Assembly: GCA_016716885.1 (NCBI GenBank)
Contig: JADJUV010000013.1
Coordinates: forward strand, 1 to 64,000
Length of the DNA stretch: 64,000 nucleotides
From: Candidatus Trichofilum aggregatum
GTDB lineage: Bacteria > Chloroflexota > Anaerolineae > Promineifilales > Promineifilaceae
Direction: 5' to 3'
The notes beneath the pieces were generated by a model that was not told the DNA's origin, did not search any database, and was given only the letters and a program-made list of their open reading frames with translations. Below, one piece after another: positions 48,313-58,380 of this stretch; the first letter of the stretch is position 1, and each line of letters opens with the position of its first letter. The position numbers and the translations under genes were made by a program.

Positions 48313-48859
48313 TTATTCTTCTTCTTCGTTTTGTAAACGGTGGAGAAGGTTCTGGGCATGGCGATCCTGTGGGTTGGCCTGCAAAGCCCGATTAAACCAG
48401 TGGATTGCCTGGGCCTTGTCCTGGCGATCTCGGTATATCAGCGCAATGTTGTAGGCGGCATTGGGAATAGCCGGATTCAGCTCTAGCGCTTGGGCAAAGG
48501 CGTTGATGGCTTGTTGCTGCTGTTCGTCAGTTGCCAGGACGGGGTTGCCCAGGGTAGCCGCTCCCATATTGAGCCATAACTGCGCATTATGGGGATCATT
48601 GGCCAACAGTTTTTCTAACAACGGGAGTGCTTTTTGAAGCTCCCGGTGAGAATATAGGCACTGCTCAAATTGTGGGCGGCATCAGGATGATCAGGCTGGA
48701 GTTGATGGGCCAGGTCAAGGGGTGAACGGCGTCTTGAGCGCGGCCGCGTTGCAGTAATTCCGTTCCCCGCCGAAACAAGGCCTCAAACCGGGCCAACACC
48801 ATTTCGGTGCGGTCGCGTGGGGTTGAGTTGTTGGCCCGACGTTGTGCTTTACGTGACAT
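48313..48859 (-). CDS. Tetratricopeptide-repeat protein (two frameshifts)
   Basis: ATG 48859 follows CAGGAGCTTCC and opens MSRKAQRRANNSTPRDRTEM. The TPR part (RGTELLQRGRAQDAV) breaks near 48715. The middle frame gives LAHQLQPDHPDAAHNLSSAY and breaks near 48625. The last frame gives LWLNMGAATLGNP, NAAYNIALIYRDRQDKAQAI and WFNRALQANPQDRHAQNLL. Rejoined it is about 180 residues with three to four TPRs and an acidic tail NEEEE. A protein-binding scaffold. It lies between an MA-like peptidase gene and the HEMLH protein gene on one strand. Confidence 0.7.
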
Positions 48860-49026
48860 GGGAAGCTCCTGGGGGTGGCAAGAGTGGCAGGGTGGCAAAG
48901 TGGCGGTTCCACCAAGTTCCTCGGTTCCCGCAAGCTCCGCTGTTTTCTCCCTCTGGCCCCTCTCAATGCGCCAATAATTATCGCTGACAAGCTGACCGGC
49001 TGACAAGCTAATCCCTGACCGCCTGC

Positions 49027-50228
49027 CTAGCTTTTCACCATGCCGCTGCGCCAGTGGGTAAGTAGTAACATCGCAGTCATTAGAAAACCGGCCAGCACAA
49101 ACAGGAGCCACAACCCGTTTTGCTGAATCAAGGCCACCGGGGTAGGCTGACCCTGTAGATGATTTTGCCACTGCTGAGTCAAAGTAGCGACCGATAAGTT
49201 GGTGGCGCTGGACAGACCGGTCAGGCAATCCTGTCCATCTTCATACGCATGAATCAATCGGTTCAACCCCAGATCACCAAATTCTTGCTGGAGCCAATGG
49301 GCCAAGGCCATACTTTGGGCCACGGCCAAGTGTTTCTGAGCTGGTTCGGTGGGCCAGGTGGTACACAAATCAACCAGGGATAAGGGAATTGGCCGCGGCC
49401 GCGTGCACCACCGCACCTGTCAGCCTATCATCAGCCCCCACTACCACCCCAGCCAATCCTTCCACCAACCAACGAGGCAACGCCTCATACCGATTCTGCG
49501 TCGCCTCATACAAAACAGGCGGCTCATTTCCTGGGAATACTCTGGCCCAGATCATCTTCAGCCGTACGGGCATTAACCGCTACCACCAAAATGACCCCCA
49601 GGTCCAGGACCCGCGTGGCCGTCTTGCCACTCACGATCGCCCAGACGCAGCGCCGAGCGCAAATCACTGGTAGAGGGATAAACATAAATGTCCAGTGGCT
49701 CTGGCAACGTTGCGGGTATGATGCGGCTAAAGGTTTGCTGGCTGTTGCGGGCGATACGGAGAACGGCTTCGGCCGGAAAGGTGTCTTCTGAACCTGTCCA
49801 ATGAACGGCTAAATCGTCCTCACGCCGGTTATGCCAATCGAAACGGCTATCTGCATAGATGAAGGTGGCCGTTTCCAGGGTAATACGTTCACCCGTATTC
49901 GTTACCAAAACCCACCAGTAGGTAATGGGGGCGAAAGGCCGGGGACGAATGGTTTGCAGGGCAGGCTGTAATCCAGGGCGATGAGGCGACTTTGTACGGG
50001 TAAAACGGTGGTGTAGGTGAACGGTAAACCAGGCGCGGCCGCGAACAGCTCGGCCTGAGTAATTTCCACCTCACTTGTCGCCGTTAAAGTAAAACGCCAA
50101 TTCAGCCCGTAAGCCACCTCAACCGCCATCACCACATCACGTACACCATCCTGTGCACCCACCAAAGTTGGCCGTAACACTATAAAGAGAAGTACCAGCC
50201 CTGCCCATCGGCGTATTGACCATAACAT
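49027..50228 (-). CDS. Peptidase MA-like membrane protein (multiple frameshifts)
   Basis: From ATG 50228 a signal peptide (WAGLVLLFIVLRPTLVGAQD) leads to a secreted region. The order of blocks (FIYADSRFDWHNRREDDLAV, LPEPLDIYVYPSTSDLRSAL, LYEATQNRYEALPRWLVEGL) is that of peptidase MA-like gluzincins. A C-terminal membrane helix (GLWLLFVLAGFLMTAMLLL) ends it. At least three shifts are needed (near 49900, 49570 and 49400). The expected HExxH just before LYEATQN reads as GNEPPVLY here, so zinc binding is not supported by this sequence. Either that spot is misread or the enzyme is inactive. Confidence 0.6.
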
Positions 50229-50256
50229 GGGCTGAATAATAGGCTGGAGACAGTCG

Positions 50257-50744
50257 TCAGGCAACCCTCTGATGCTGGTGAAGCTGAACGGCTTGCTGAT
50301 CAACCTGTTTCAGCAACTCGCGCACAGTCTGCTGCGTGCCAGGATGAATCAATTAGGGGCAATATCAGCCAGGGCACCAGGACAAAGCCCGCTCGGCCAG
50401 CAGGGGATGCGGGATGGTGAGGCGATCATCCTGGTAGATAAGATCATTTGTAAAACAGGATATCAATATCAATGAGGCGTGGCCCCCAGTGCAGGCCCGG
50501 TTCACGGCCTAGCTCCCGTTCAATAATTTTCAAGGTGGTCAAAAGGGAGGGGAGCCAGATTGGTGGTCGCGGCCGCGCACAAATTTAAAAAATCCGGCTG
50601 ATCCACCACGCCCCAGGCTTTTGTCTCATACATGGGCGAGATGGCCGTCACCGTGCCCACCCCACGCAACGCCAGCAAAGCCCGCTCCAAATTCTGCTCC
50701 CGATCACCCACATTCGTGCCCAGACTTAACCAGATTTTTGGCAT
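50257..50744 (-). CDS. folK: Hydroxymethyldihydropterin pyrophosphokinase (several frameshifts)
   Basis: FolK supplies the pyrophosphorylated pterin for FolP. MPKIWLSLGTNVGDREQNLE and ISPMYETKAWGVVDQPDFLN at the start, then LHWGPRLIDIDILFY and DDRLTIPHPLLAERAF, are unmistakable. At least five one-base losses, several at short homopolymers (near 50540, 50455, 50392, 50380 and 50357), must be repaired to read through to TGA 50257. Such density in a conserved enzyme argues for sequence error. It is divergent from the yvcK gene. Confidence 0.82.
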
Positions 50745-50881
50745 ATAAACCTCGTGATGTGTACTACTTGATGAGGCAAGTTTTGACGCACCGCAGTATA
50801 GCCAATTTGTAACCCGACTAAAAATCAGTGTCAACGAGGTTGTCAAAAGATTCAGGGCGGGTTAATGTACGCTCCCAAGCC

Positions 50882-52198
50882 ATGACCAAACCAAACTATC
50901 AACTTTCTGGCAACTGCTCATTAATCGAAGCCGCTGGTTAAGCCTGGGCATTGGCGTCAAACGCTGGCTGGTGGTTTTGGTTGTGGGCGCGGGCATTATG
51001 GGTATGGGTGTGGTTTATGCCATCCTGATCCTGAGTCAGCAAGGGCTTTTGCCCGATGGGGTATACGATCTGGTGACGATGCAAGGCTGGCCCCCCTGGT
51101 TACGGATGGTTGTGGCTCTACTCTTAGGGGGTTTTATCGTTTTGATCGCTATTATGCGGCTGGGGCGAAATTTGGTGGAGCCATTCCGCCATCCCCATGA
51201 AGATATTGCTACTTCCTTGTACGATTATAGCCAGCGCAAACGAGGGCCACGCATTGTTGCCATCGGTGGGGGCACGGGTATGCCCACCTTTTTGCGCGGT
51301 TTGCGGGAATACACCAACAACATCACGGCCATTGTCACCGTGGCTGATGATGGGGGGAGTAGCAGCCGCATCCGGCGCGAGTTGGGTGTATTGCCACCCG
51401 GTGATTTCCGCAACAACATCGCCGCCCTGGCCGGTGATGAAACGTTGATGACCCAACTGATGCAATACCGATTTGGCGGTCGTCCTGGCAGTGAGGAGTC
51501 CAGCCAGTTACAGGGCCATGCGTTTGGCAATTTGCTTCTGGTGGCGCTGACCGGCATCACTGGCAGTTTTGAAGAAGCCTTGCTGGCCATGGATAGGGTG
51601 TTACGAATGCGCGGCCGCGTCCTGCCCTCTACCCTGGACAATGTCACCCTGGCCGCCGATGTCTGGGTGGGAGACCCGCCGGTACGGGAAGCGCATCATT
51701 GGGGAATCAGCCATTCCGCAAGAGCCGCGGCCGCGTCGACGCGTTTATCTGCAACCAGAACAGGTGCGGGCCTATCCTGCGGCCCTGCAAGCCATTCTCC
51801 AGGCGGACCTCATCGTCATGGGGCCAGGCAGCCTGTACACCAGCATTTTGCCCAACCTGCTCGTGCCCGACCTGACCGAAGCCCTGCGCCACAGCCGCGC
51901 TCCAAAGTTATATGTTTGCAACCTTGCCACACAGCCCGGAGAAACGGATAATTACACTGTAGCTGACCACGTCAACAAATTGTTATTCCATCTTCCCCCC
52001 GGTTGCCTGGATGTTGTACTGGCCAATGACAACCTGGCCATTTCCCCCGAAACAGGGGGCGGGCATACCGTTTTCGTGCAACCCATTGCCCCGGCGGGGG
52101 TGAATCTAATAACAACAGACCTGGTAGATGAGGCCCGCCCCTGGCGACATGACAGCCACAAGCTCGCGGCCGCAGTCATGAACCTGTTGCGCCCATAA
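50882..52198 (+). CDS. yvcK: YvcK/CofD-like gluconeogenesis factor (two frameshifts)
   Basis: YvcK proteins bind UDP-sugars and are needed for cell-wall and shape control on gluconeogenic carbon. Two N-terminal membrane helices come first. The core is VAIGGGTGMPTFLRGLREYT, TAIVTVADDGGSSSRIRREL and LPPGDFRNNIAALAGDE. The end has VMGPGSLYTSILPNLLVPD and LYVCNLATQPGETDNYT. The ATG at 50882 requires a missing T near 50904, and a second shift near 51705 joins the halves. Together about 438 residues. It directly precedes gap, which fits gluconeogenic carbon flow. Confidence 0.87.
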
Positions 52199-52626
52199 AG
52201 CCATGAGGAGTAGCACATTATTTGCCGACATTTGTCAATTACCTGCCGCCTAAAAAAGAAGTAACCTGTATGGTGGCAATTTGCCCATGTTTAGCCACAA
52301 CTCAAGCAGAAGCCAGAACCTTCTCCACCCTAATTGGGTATAATCAGAAAGTCTGGTCTCTCCCCTGAGGCTGAACATTTACCAAGTTTAACTATCTTCA
52401 CAATATGTTAGCGTGACACAGCCCTGAACTGTTGCAAGGGGTTTATCTTCCACAGGTTCAAGCTGCCTCACCATGCTTTTTGCGAAGATACACGTTTCGT
52501 ATCTATACAACCCTCACCCTAACACTCTCCCACAGGGAGAGGGGACAGGCTCCCTTCTCCCCCACAGGGAGCAGGGCCGGGGATGAGGGCAAATAGTTAC
52601 CAAGTTTTAGTTGAAAGGAGCTAACG
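52199..52626. other. Gap ahead of gap (GAPDH)
   Basis: 428 bases without a gene. It holds a CCCTCACCCTAACACTCTCC-type inverted repeat (52511-52589) also found near 39345. A TATAAT at 52339-52344 lacks a good -35 box, so I do not call a promoter. Confidence 0.5.
52511..52589. repeat. CCCTCACCC/GGATGAGGG inverted repeat
   Basis: CCCTCACCCTAACACTCTCC at the left pairs with GGGGATGAGGG at the right, with two internal CTCCC-ACAGGGAG hairpins. Typical of dispersed palindromic repeats; non-coding. Confidence 0.65.
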
Positions 52627-53644
52627 ATGACAGTAAAAGTTGGTATTAATGGTTTTAGTCGTATTGGTCGCCAGGTTTTTAAGGCGATTCAAGAAAAGTA
52701 TGACAATGAAATAGATGTAGTAGCCATCAACGACCTGATGGATGTAGAAACCAATGCCCACCTTCTCAAATATGACTCCACTTATGGCCGCTTCCCCGGC
52801 AAAGTTGAGGTCATCGATGGGCAAATTCATGTAGACGATGAAATCATCCGTAGTTTCGCCGAACGTGATCCGGCCAAATTGCCCTGGGGGGAACTGGGTG
52901 TAGACATCGTGTTGGAATGTACCGGCATCTTCACTTCCAAAGAAAAAGCCAGTGCCCATCTGACCGCTGGAGCCAAAAAGGTATTGATCTCCGCTCCTGG
53001 TAAAGAGGTAGACTTAACCGTTTGCCTGGGTGTCAACGAAGGCGATTACGATGCGGCTAATCACCACATCGTTTCTAACGCCAGTTGTACTACCAACTGT
53101 CTGGCCCCCGTCGCCAAAGTTCTGAATGACACCTTTGGCATCAAACGCGCCCTGATGTCCACCATCCACGCCTACACCAATGATCAACGTATCCTGGATG
53201 TGGCCCACAAAGACAAACGACGTTCCCGCACCGCTGGCGCGAACATCATCCCCACCACCACCGGGGCGGCCAAAGCCGTCTCCCTGGTCATCCCCGAACT
53301 CAAAGGCAAGTTTGATGGTATGGCCTTCCGCGTGCCGGTGGTGACAGTGTCGGTGGTGGACCTGGTAGCTGAGTTGGACCGGGATACGACCATTGCTGAA
53401 ATCAACGAGGCCTTCACCGCGGCCGCGTCCGGTGACAACTGGCTCGGTAAAGTCCTTAACTTCACCCTGGAGCCGCTAGTTTCCTCTGACTTCATTGGCG
53501 ACCCGGCTTCATCCACCGTAGACGGCCTCTCTACCCAGGTCATCGGCGGCAATCTGGTGAAAGTCGTCACCTGGTACGACAACGAATGGGGGTTACTCCT
53601 CTCGTCTGGCCGACCTGACCAAATTCGTGGCCGATCGTCTTTAG
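52627..53644 (+). CDS. gap: Glyceraldehyde-3-phosphate dehydrogenase (3' frameshift)
   Basis: The NAD(P)-dependent glycolytic and gluconeogenic enzyme. VGINGFSRIGRQVFKAIQE, the catalytic Cys in NASCTTNCLAP, and STIHAYTNDQRILDVAHKD are intact, and NEWG is reached at the end. There an extra T (GGGTTACTCC near 53591) throws the last 18 codons off. The corrected tail reads YSSRLADLTKFVADRL and stops at TAG 53642-53644. The A-rich ribosome site AAAGGAGCTAACG precedes ATG 52627. About 338 residues, normal for the family. Only one octamer, in an Ala-Ala-Ala stretch. Confidence 0.95.
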
Positions 53645-53650
53645 CCGATA

Positions 53651-53708
53651 GGAGAGACTGGAGACGACGAGACCGGGCGATTACTAGTCTCTAGTCTCTT
53701 AGTCTCCA
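53651..53708. repeat. Fold-back word repeat GGAGAGACTGGAGACGAC / AGTCTCTAGTCTCTTAG
   Basis: A short purine arm and pyrimidine arm between gap and the MazG-like gene. Same vocabulary as 7284-7354. Confidence 0.6.
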
Positions 53709-53739
53709 ACCTAATCCCCACCCACAACCTCTTTCCCCT

Positions 53740-54046
53740 ATGACCATCGAAGAACTCACCGCCCAAATGCACGAATTTGTCCAGAGCAAAGGGTGGTACG
53801 CCGCTGATTCATCCAAAGTTCAATCGCCCCGCAGTTTAGCCATCTCTTTATGCCTGGAAGCGGCCGAGGTGTTAGGAGCATTTTCAATGGCGTGAAGATA
53901 ACCCGGACAAAGAGGCCTTAGCCGGTGAACTGGCCGATGTGGCTCTGTACCTTTTACAACTGGCAAGTGTGAGTGATATTGATCTGGAACAAGCGATTTT
54001 AACCAAACTGGCGATCAATCAGACCCGCCATTGGCCCCCCTTATGA
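53740..54046 (+). CDS. MazG-like nucleotide pyrophosphohydrolase (one frameshift)
   Basis: About 101 residues. MTIEELTAQMHEFVQSKGWY and LAISLCLEAAEV lead to a shift near 53874 (an extra G in TTAGGAGC). The next frame gives FQWREDNPDKEALAGELADV and ALYLLQLASVSDIDL. The E-x-x-E and E-x-x-D metal pattern of MazG/RS21-C6 house-cleaning phosphohydrolases is present. It ends in ATGA, overlapping the start of the next gene, so translation is coupled. Confidence 0.82.
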
Positions 54047-55202
54047 ACTGGCAAACCATCGCCATTCATGCCGGTGATGAGCATAACCCCTCCAGCGGGG
54101 TGGCTTCACCCATTTACCAGAGTGCCACCTTCCAATTTACCGAGTCTGAGGAGATCGCCGCGGCCGCACACGAAACCGCTCATCCCCTCTTCTACGGCCG
54201 CAACGCCACCCCCAACACTAAACAGGTCGAGGCCACCCTGGCCCAATTGGAACAAGGCGAAGCCGCCCTGGCTCAGGCTTCAGGCATGGCCGCTATTTCT
54301 CTGGTATTGACCAGCCTACTCCAGGCAGGTGACCACGTGGTAGCCCAAAACACGCTTTATCCGGCTACCTTACACCTGCTACGGCGCAAATTTGCCCGTT
54401 GGGGGTGGAAACCACCTTTGTGGATCAGACGGACATAACCGCTTTGGCCGCAGCCATTCGCCCCAATACCAAACTCATTTACGTGGACACCCCGGCGAAC
54501 CCTACCCTGACCCTGACCGATTTAGCGGCGGTGGCTGAGTTGGCGCGGCCGCACGGTATCCTCACCATCGCCGACAACACCTTTGCTACCCCCTACAACC
54601 AGCGCCCCCTCACTCTAGGTATAGATGTGGTGGTTCATAGCGCCACCAAATATCTGGGTGGGCATTCTGACGTGGTAGCCGGAGTTATCGTCAGCACCCA
54701 GGAGCACATCGCCCATTTCTGGGAAAACCACATGCTCATGGGCGGCGTCCTGCACCCGTTTGAAGCCTGGCTGTTGGAACGGGGGCTAAAAACGTTTGGC
54801 CTACGCATGGCCCGCCACAACGAGAATGGGCTGAAAGTGGCCCAATTTTTGGCCCTACATCCAGCCGTGGCCCATGTTTATTACCCGGGTCTGCCCAGCC
54901 ATCCCCAGCACGAGTTGGCCTGTCGCCAGATGAGCGGGGGTTTTGGTGGCAATGTAGTTTTTGAACTGAAGAGTGGACGAGAAGCCGGGCAAATGTTGTT
55001 ACAACGGGTTCGGCTCATTAAAATGGCGGTGAGTTTGGGTGGGGGTGCATTCGTTGATGACCCATCCCGCCAGTACCATCGCGGCCGCACAAACGGATGA
55101 AGAGCTTGCGGCCGCGGGCATCACCCTGGCCTCGTCCGGCTTTCCCTGGGGCTAGAAGATACGACCGACTTATTGGCCGACCTGGAACAGGCACTCCACT
55201 GA
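54043..55202 (+). CDS. Trans-sulfuration PLP enzyme, cystathionine gamma-synthase/lyase type (frameshifts)
   Basis: About 387 residues after repair. AIHAGDEHNPSSGVASPIYQ and LFYGRNATPNTKQVEATLAQ are diagnostic, as are VYVDTPANPTL-like IYVDTPANPTLTLTD and ADNTFATPYNQRPL. The PLP lysine is in HSATKYLGGHSDVVAG. Shifts near 54410 and near 55045 are needed, the second near the conserved SLGG segment. The repaired tail reads AAAGITPGLVRLSLGLED and ends TGA 55200-55202. Gamma-synthase, gamma-lyase and methionine gamma-lyase cannot be separated from the sequence alone. It overlaps the MazG-like stop. Confidence 0.88.
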
Positions 55203-55206
55203 CACC

Positions 55207-55668
55207 ATGATTCATTTCACCACCAGCTTCACCGTTCCCGCTCCCCTGTCGGCTGTAGCCGCGTTTCATGGGGAGACCCGCATTCTCAAAAAACTGTCGC
55301 CGCCGCCACTCTTTGTGCAAATCCACGAGTTTGGCGAGATGAAAGAGGGGATGGTTGCCAAATTTACCATGTGGTTTGGCCCCGTACCGGTCTATTGGGA
55401 AGCAGTTCACAGTCAGGTGAGTGAACATGGATTCACCGATACGCAACAGATCGGCCCGCTGAAATCGTGGCAACACCGCCACCGTTTTGTGGCCGAAGGG
55501 GACAATGTGACCCGCGTCCATGAATCCATCCGCTATGAACACCCATCTGGCTGGCGCGGTTGGCTGACACGGCTGATTTTTGGTCAACCAGGCCTGCGTT
55601 TTCTCTTTTTATACCGGCAATGGGTAACACGGCGAGGCGTAGCCCGATTGCTCAAACAAAAAAGCTGA
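55207..55668 (+). CDS. SRPBCC-fold (START/Bet v1-like) protein
   Basis: 153 residues, intact. MIHFTTSFTVPAPLSAVAAF starts the first strand and helix. HGETRILKKLSPPPLFVQIH and EGDNVTRVHESIRYEHPSGW suit the ligand-binding cavity fold. YEHPSGWRGWLTRL is near the C-terminal helix. Function unknown. It begins four bases after the trans-sulfuration enzyme stop. Confidence 0.75.
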   Translation: MIHFTTSFTVPAPLSAVAAFHGETRILKKLSPPPLFVQIHEFGEMKEGMVAKFTMWFGPVPVYWEAVHSQVSEHGFTDTQQIGPLKSWQHRHRFVAEGDNVTRVHESIRYEHPSGWRGWLTRLIFGQPGLRFLFLYRQWVTRRGVARLLKQKS

Positions 55669-55696
55669 TCTTGATGTCGCCTAACCTGGATAAACC

Positions 55697-55775
55697 AGAA
55701 AATTTATCCACAGATTAACGCAGATTTTCGCTGATTAAAAAATCAGCGTTAATCCCCCCAATCTGCGGTTAAACT
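55697..55775. repeat. Fold-back word repeat ATCCACAGATTAACGCAG / CAGCGTTAATCCCCCCAATC
   Basis: CCACAGATTAACGCAGATTT and TCGCTGATT face AATCAGCGTTAATC and AATCTGCGGTTAAAC. Long imperfect hairpin 20 bases before the next start. Confidence 0.7.
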
Positions 55776-55795
55776 TCTTGCTATCTCTACAACAA

Positions 55796-56380
55796 ATGAA
55801 CGTACAAGGCACTAACGCCCCCACCCCGCCGGATGGTTACAGCAAACCGATAAAGTTTGTTTATCCGCGCCGCGTGTTGCAGGTGGGATCGCTGGTTTTG
55901 CTAGGGCTAACGTTACCAGGGCTTTTTTGGTGGACCAACCGATGGAATTTCGCGGCCGCGTACCGACTCCTCAACGTTTCCTTCCTTGATGCCGTCGTCA
56001 TGCTCATCACCGTCATCGTGACCATTTTTGTCCACGAGGGCATCCACGGGCTGGTTTATGCCCGGCTAGGCTACAAGGTCACCTATGGAGTAAGCGAGCT
56101 GCTCGATGCGGCATTCGCGGCCGCGTTCCAACAGTTTCAAAGCCGCAACCACAACATCATTGTCGCCCTGGCCCCCCTTGTTTGTCCTCAATCTGGTGGG
56201 CCTGCTCCTGCTCACCATTCCCGATCCGGCCCTTCAGCGCATCGCCTTTACCATCGTTCTCTTCAACACGGGCGGATCCATTGGCGATCTCTACCTGGCC
56301 TGGCGACTGCTCCGTCTACCCCCAAAACCCTGTTGTACGACGCCAATAAAGACGAAATGTACATTTTATTGCCCGAATAG
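55796..56380 (+). CDS. DUF3267-like membrane zincin (two frameshifts)
   Basis: About 195 residues. Helices in VLQVGSLVLLGLTLPGLFW and LDAVVMLITVIVTIFVHEGI, the latter running into HEGIHGLVYARLG, an HExxH motif of the DUF3267 intramembrane peptidase-like group. A shift near 56175 (C run) opens FVLNLVGLLLLTIPDPAL and NTGGSIGDLYLAWRLL. A second shift near 56325 restores YDANKDEMYILLPE to TAG 56380. The motif is in a membrane helix, as in site-2-type proteases. Function is unassigned. Confidence 0.7.
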   Translation: MNVQGTNAPTPPDGYSKPIKFVYPRRVLQVGSLVLLGLTLPGLFWWTNRWNFAAAYRLLNVSFLDAVVMLITVIVTIFVHEGIHGLVYARLGYKVTYGVSELLDAAFAAAFQQFQSRNHNIIVALAPLVCPQSGGPAPAHHSRSGPSAHRLYHRSLQHGRIHWRSLPGLATAPSTPKTLLYDANKDEMYILLPE

Positions 56381-56412
56381 ACGATTGCTCTGTTAAGAAG
56401 AAAGTTCAAATT

Positions 56413-56474
56413 GTAGTACACGGATGAACACGGATTTTTTCGCTTGATCCGTGTAATCCGTGCCAATCCGTGTA
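56413..56474. repeat. Fold-back word repeat ACACGGATGAACACGGAT / ATCCGTGTAATCCGTGCC
   Basis: Near-perfect complementary arms around TTTTTTCGCTTG. Same words as 18879-18950 and 28052-28125. Confidence 0.75.
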
Positions 56475-56561
56475 CGAAAAAAATGCAATCTTTAACTTAA
56501 CGAAGCACTATGCAACAGCCCTTTATTTTGTCACTGATGAGCAACCGTGTAAACTTTCCCC

Positions 56562-57629
56562 ATGCGTGAAACAATTGACAAAGCTATCCACCTGGAAACC
56601 CGCCCCTACACCGATACCGATGCCGAATGGGATGAATTTGTAGCCCACCATCCCCACGGCTCCATTTTGCAGACCACCCATTGGGCCATGCTCAAGGGGC
56701 GTTTTGGCTGGACACCGCAACGGGTCTGGTTGCGCCACGAGGGTAAACTCATCGCCGGGGCACAACTGCTCATTCGTTCGGTGGCTTTTGGGCTGGTCAA
56801 GATGGCCTACATTCCCCATGGGCCGCTGGTCGATTGGGCGGATGATGAGATGGTGGATGTTCTGCTGAACCAGATTGACCTGGCGGCCTATCGTAACCGG
56901 GCGGGGATTCTGAAGATGGAGCCGTTACTGTGGCAAGATGAGATTAGCCCGGAGCGCTGGTCGGGGCTGGCGCAAAAATATGAGCTATTGACCGAAACAG
57001 ACTCGATTCAGCCACCTCGTACCATGTTGATTGATCTGCGGCCGCAACCCGATGACATCTTGGGTTCGTTCAAACAGAAAACCCGCTACAACATCCGGCT
57101 GGCGGCCAAAAAGGGAGTCACCGTGCGTGAAGGCACGGCCCAAGACATTCCCGCCTTCAACCAACTCATGCGTACCACCGGCCAACGTAACGAATTTGGT
57201 GTCCATGCCCCCGAATATTACCGTGACGCCTTCGACCTTTTCCGCCCGGAACAGCGCACCTTGCTCCTGGCTGAATATGAAGGTAAACCGCTGGCTGGGG
57301 CCATGATTTTCGTTTGCGGCCGCATGGCGACCTTTCTGTTTGGTGGCTCCAGCAACGAAGAGCGGGAACGGATGCCCACCTATGCCATTCAGTGGGCAGC
57401 CATCGAGTGGGCCAGGGCGCAAGGGTGCCACTGGTATGATCTGTGGGGCGTGCCTGATGCTGAGCCAGATGAAATGGAAAGCCAATTCGAGGGGCGAGAC
57501 GATGGTTTATGGGGAGTTTATCGCTTCAAGCGGGGCTTTAATGGCCTGATTCGACGGACGGTTGGCCCGGCGGATCGGGTGTATAACCGACTGGTACACC
57601 GCCTGTACCAGCGGCGGCGGGGACGTTAG
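56562..57629 (+). CDS. FemX/FemAB-type peptidoglycan bridge aminoacyltransferase
   Basis: 355 residues, GNAT-like double fold. The N-half has WDEFVAHHPHGSILQTTHWA, then RVWLRHEGKLIAGAQLLIRS and MAYIPHGPLVDW. The C-half has FKQKTRYNIRLAAKKGVTVR, the lipid II/tRNA-site signature, then AIQWAAIEWARAQGCHWYDL and VYRFKRGFNGLI. Such enzymes add amino acids to lipid II stems with aminoacyl-tRNA. With the LCP gene it supports a peptidoglycan wall. Intact, with octamers at 57038 and 57316. Confidence 0.92.
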   Translation: MRETIDKAIHLETRPYTDTDAEWDEFVAHHPHGSILQTTHWAMLKGRFGWTPQRVWLRHEGKLIAGAQLLIRSVAFGLVKMAYIPHGPLVDWADDEMVDVLLNQIDLAAYRNRAGILKMEPLLWQDEISPERWSGLAQKYELLTETDSIQPPRTMLIDLRPQPDDILGSFKQKTRYNIRLAAKKGVTVREGTAQDIPAFNQLMRTTGQRNEFGVHAPEYYRDAFDLFRPEQRTLLLAEYEGKPLAGAMIFVCGRMATFLFGGSSNEERERMPTYAIQWAAIEWARAQGCHWYDLWGVPDAEPDEMESQFEGRDDGLWGVYRFKRGFNGLIRRTVGPADRVYNRLVHRLYQRRRGR

Positions 57630-57711
57630 GGGGTATGCCTTTGCTAAATATGCTATACCCGACGCGGCAACAAGCGAGGATGCGGCAGGGCGAAAAAAAA
57701 TCTCAGATGAT

Positions 57712-57960
57712 GCCCGTTGCCAGTACAAGAAGCCTGAGAAGAGGCAAACTAACTAATGAACAGTGGCAACGGCTACAACCATTTGTGGCTGACAAAAGAT
57801 ATTGCGGTCAATCGGTACGACTGCCAGTCACCAAAGCTGGGTCTTCGGGATTTCGTGGGGTACGGGCAACCCTTGTGGTTGCCCCACACGGGGCAGGCAC
57901 AAGGCCAGCCCGTACATCTGGTGTCAACCCCCTGAATTCCCAAAGAGCCATTTTACACCC
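57712..57960 (+). pseudogene. IS5-like transposase N-terminal remnant
   Basis: LTNEQWQRLQPFVADKRY at about 57747-57800 matches the start of IS5/IS4-type (DUF4096-like) transposases, which begin LTDxQWxxLxPLL. The rest (CGQSVRLPVTKAGSSG) does not align and the frame runs into a CAACCCTTGTGGTTGCCCCAC hairpin (57868-57890). A short dead fragment of a mobile element. Confidence 0.55.
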
Positions 57961-57995
57961 AAGCTATTGCTGATATTGACGGGAAGCTAGCTGGT

Positions 57996-58066
57996 TATCA
58001 CTTCAGCCAGTCAGCATTTCAGCTTCCTGGTTGACTAGCTGACCGACTGACAAGCGGACTGCTATC
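57996..58066. repeat. Word repeat CAGCCAGTCAGCATTTCAGC / GACTAGCTGACCGACTGAC
   Basis: Words such as CTGACCGACTGACAAG recur at 62896-62948, 30503-30530 and 48984-49015. No gene lies between the transposase remnant and 58084. Confidence 0.6.
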
Positions 58067-58083
58067 TATCCCCAGGAGTTTTT

Positions 58084-58380
58084 ATGAGCATCACCTACCT
58101 CGGTTATTCCCAGGCCAAACCAGACGAGATTGGCGCCCTGCGCGACTTTCTATTGACCGTCGTTTTACCGGCAGTTCAAAATTCTGAAGGCAATGAATCG
58201 TGCCAGATGTGGCAAAGCCAGGACGATCCCACCCAATTTGTGGTGATGGAAGTGTGGGCCTCGGTAGAAGCCCATCGCGCCTCGATCAAAAACATCACCC
58301 AGGCCGAGATTAACGAGTATATAAATTGGTCGCGGCGCCCCGTGGTGGCTATTACGATCCCCTCGGAAAATAAGTTTTGA
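58084..58380 (+). CDS. Antibiotic-biosynthesis-monooxygenase (ABM) domain protein
   Basis: 98 residues with the dimeric ferredoxin-like ABM fold. YLGYSQAKPDEIGALRDFLL and SCQMWQSQDDPTQFVVMEVW, then SVEAHRAS, are the usual strands and helix. Catalytic activity of the parent family is variable and many members are only binding proteins. The ATG follows CCCAGGAGTTTTT. It stands in a stretch with no octamers (57324-59229), so recent acquisition is possible. Confidence 0.78.
   Translation: MSITYLGYSQAKPDEIGALRDFLLTVVLPAVQNSEGNESCQMWQSQDDPTQFVVMEVWASVEAHRASIKNITQAEINEYINWSRRPVVAITIPSENKF

Noticed and set aside
52339..52344. TATAAT as the promoter of gap
   Set aside because: No -35 hexamer at 16-18 bases and about 280 bases from the start codon.
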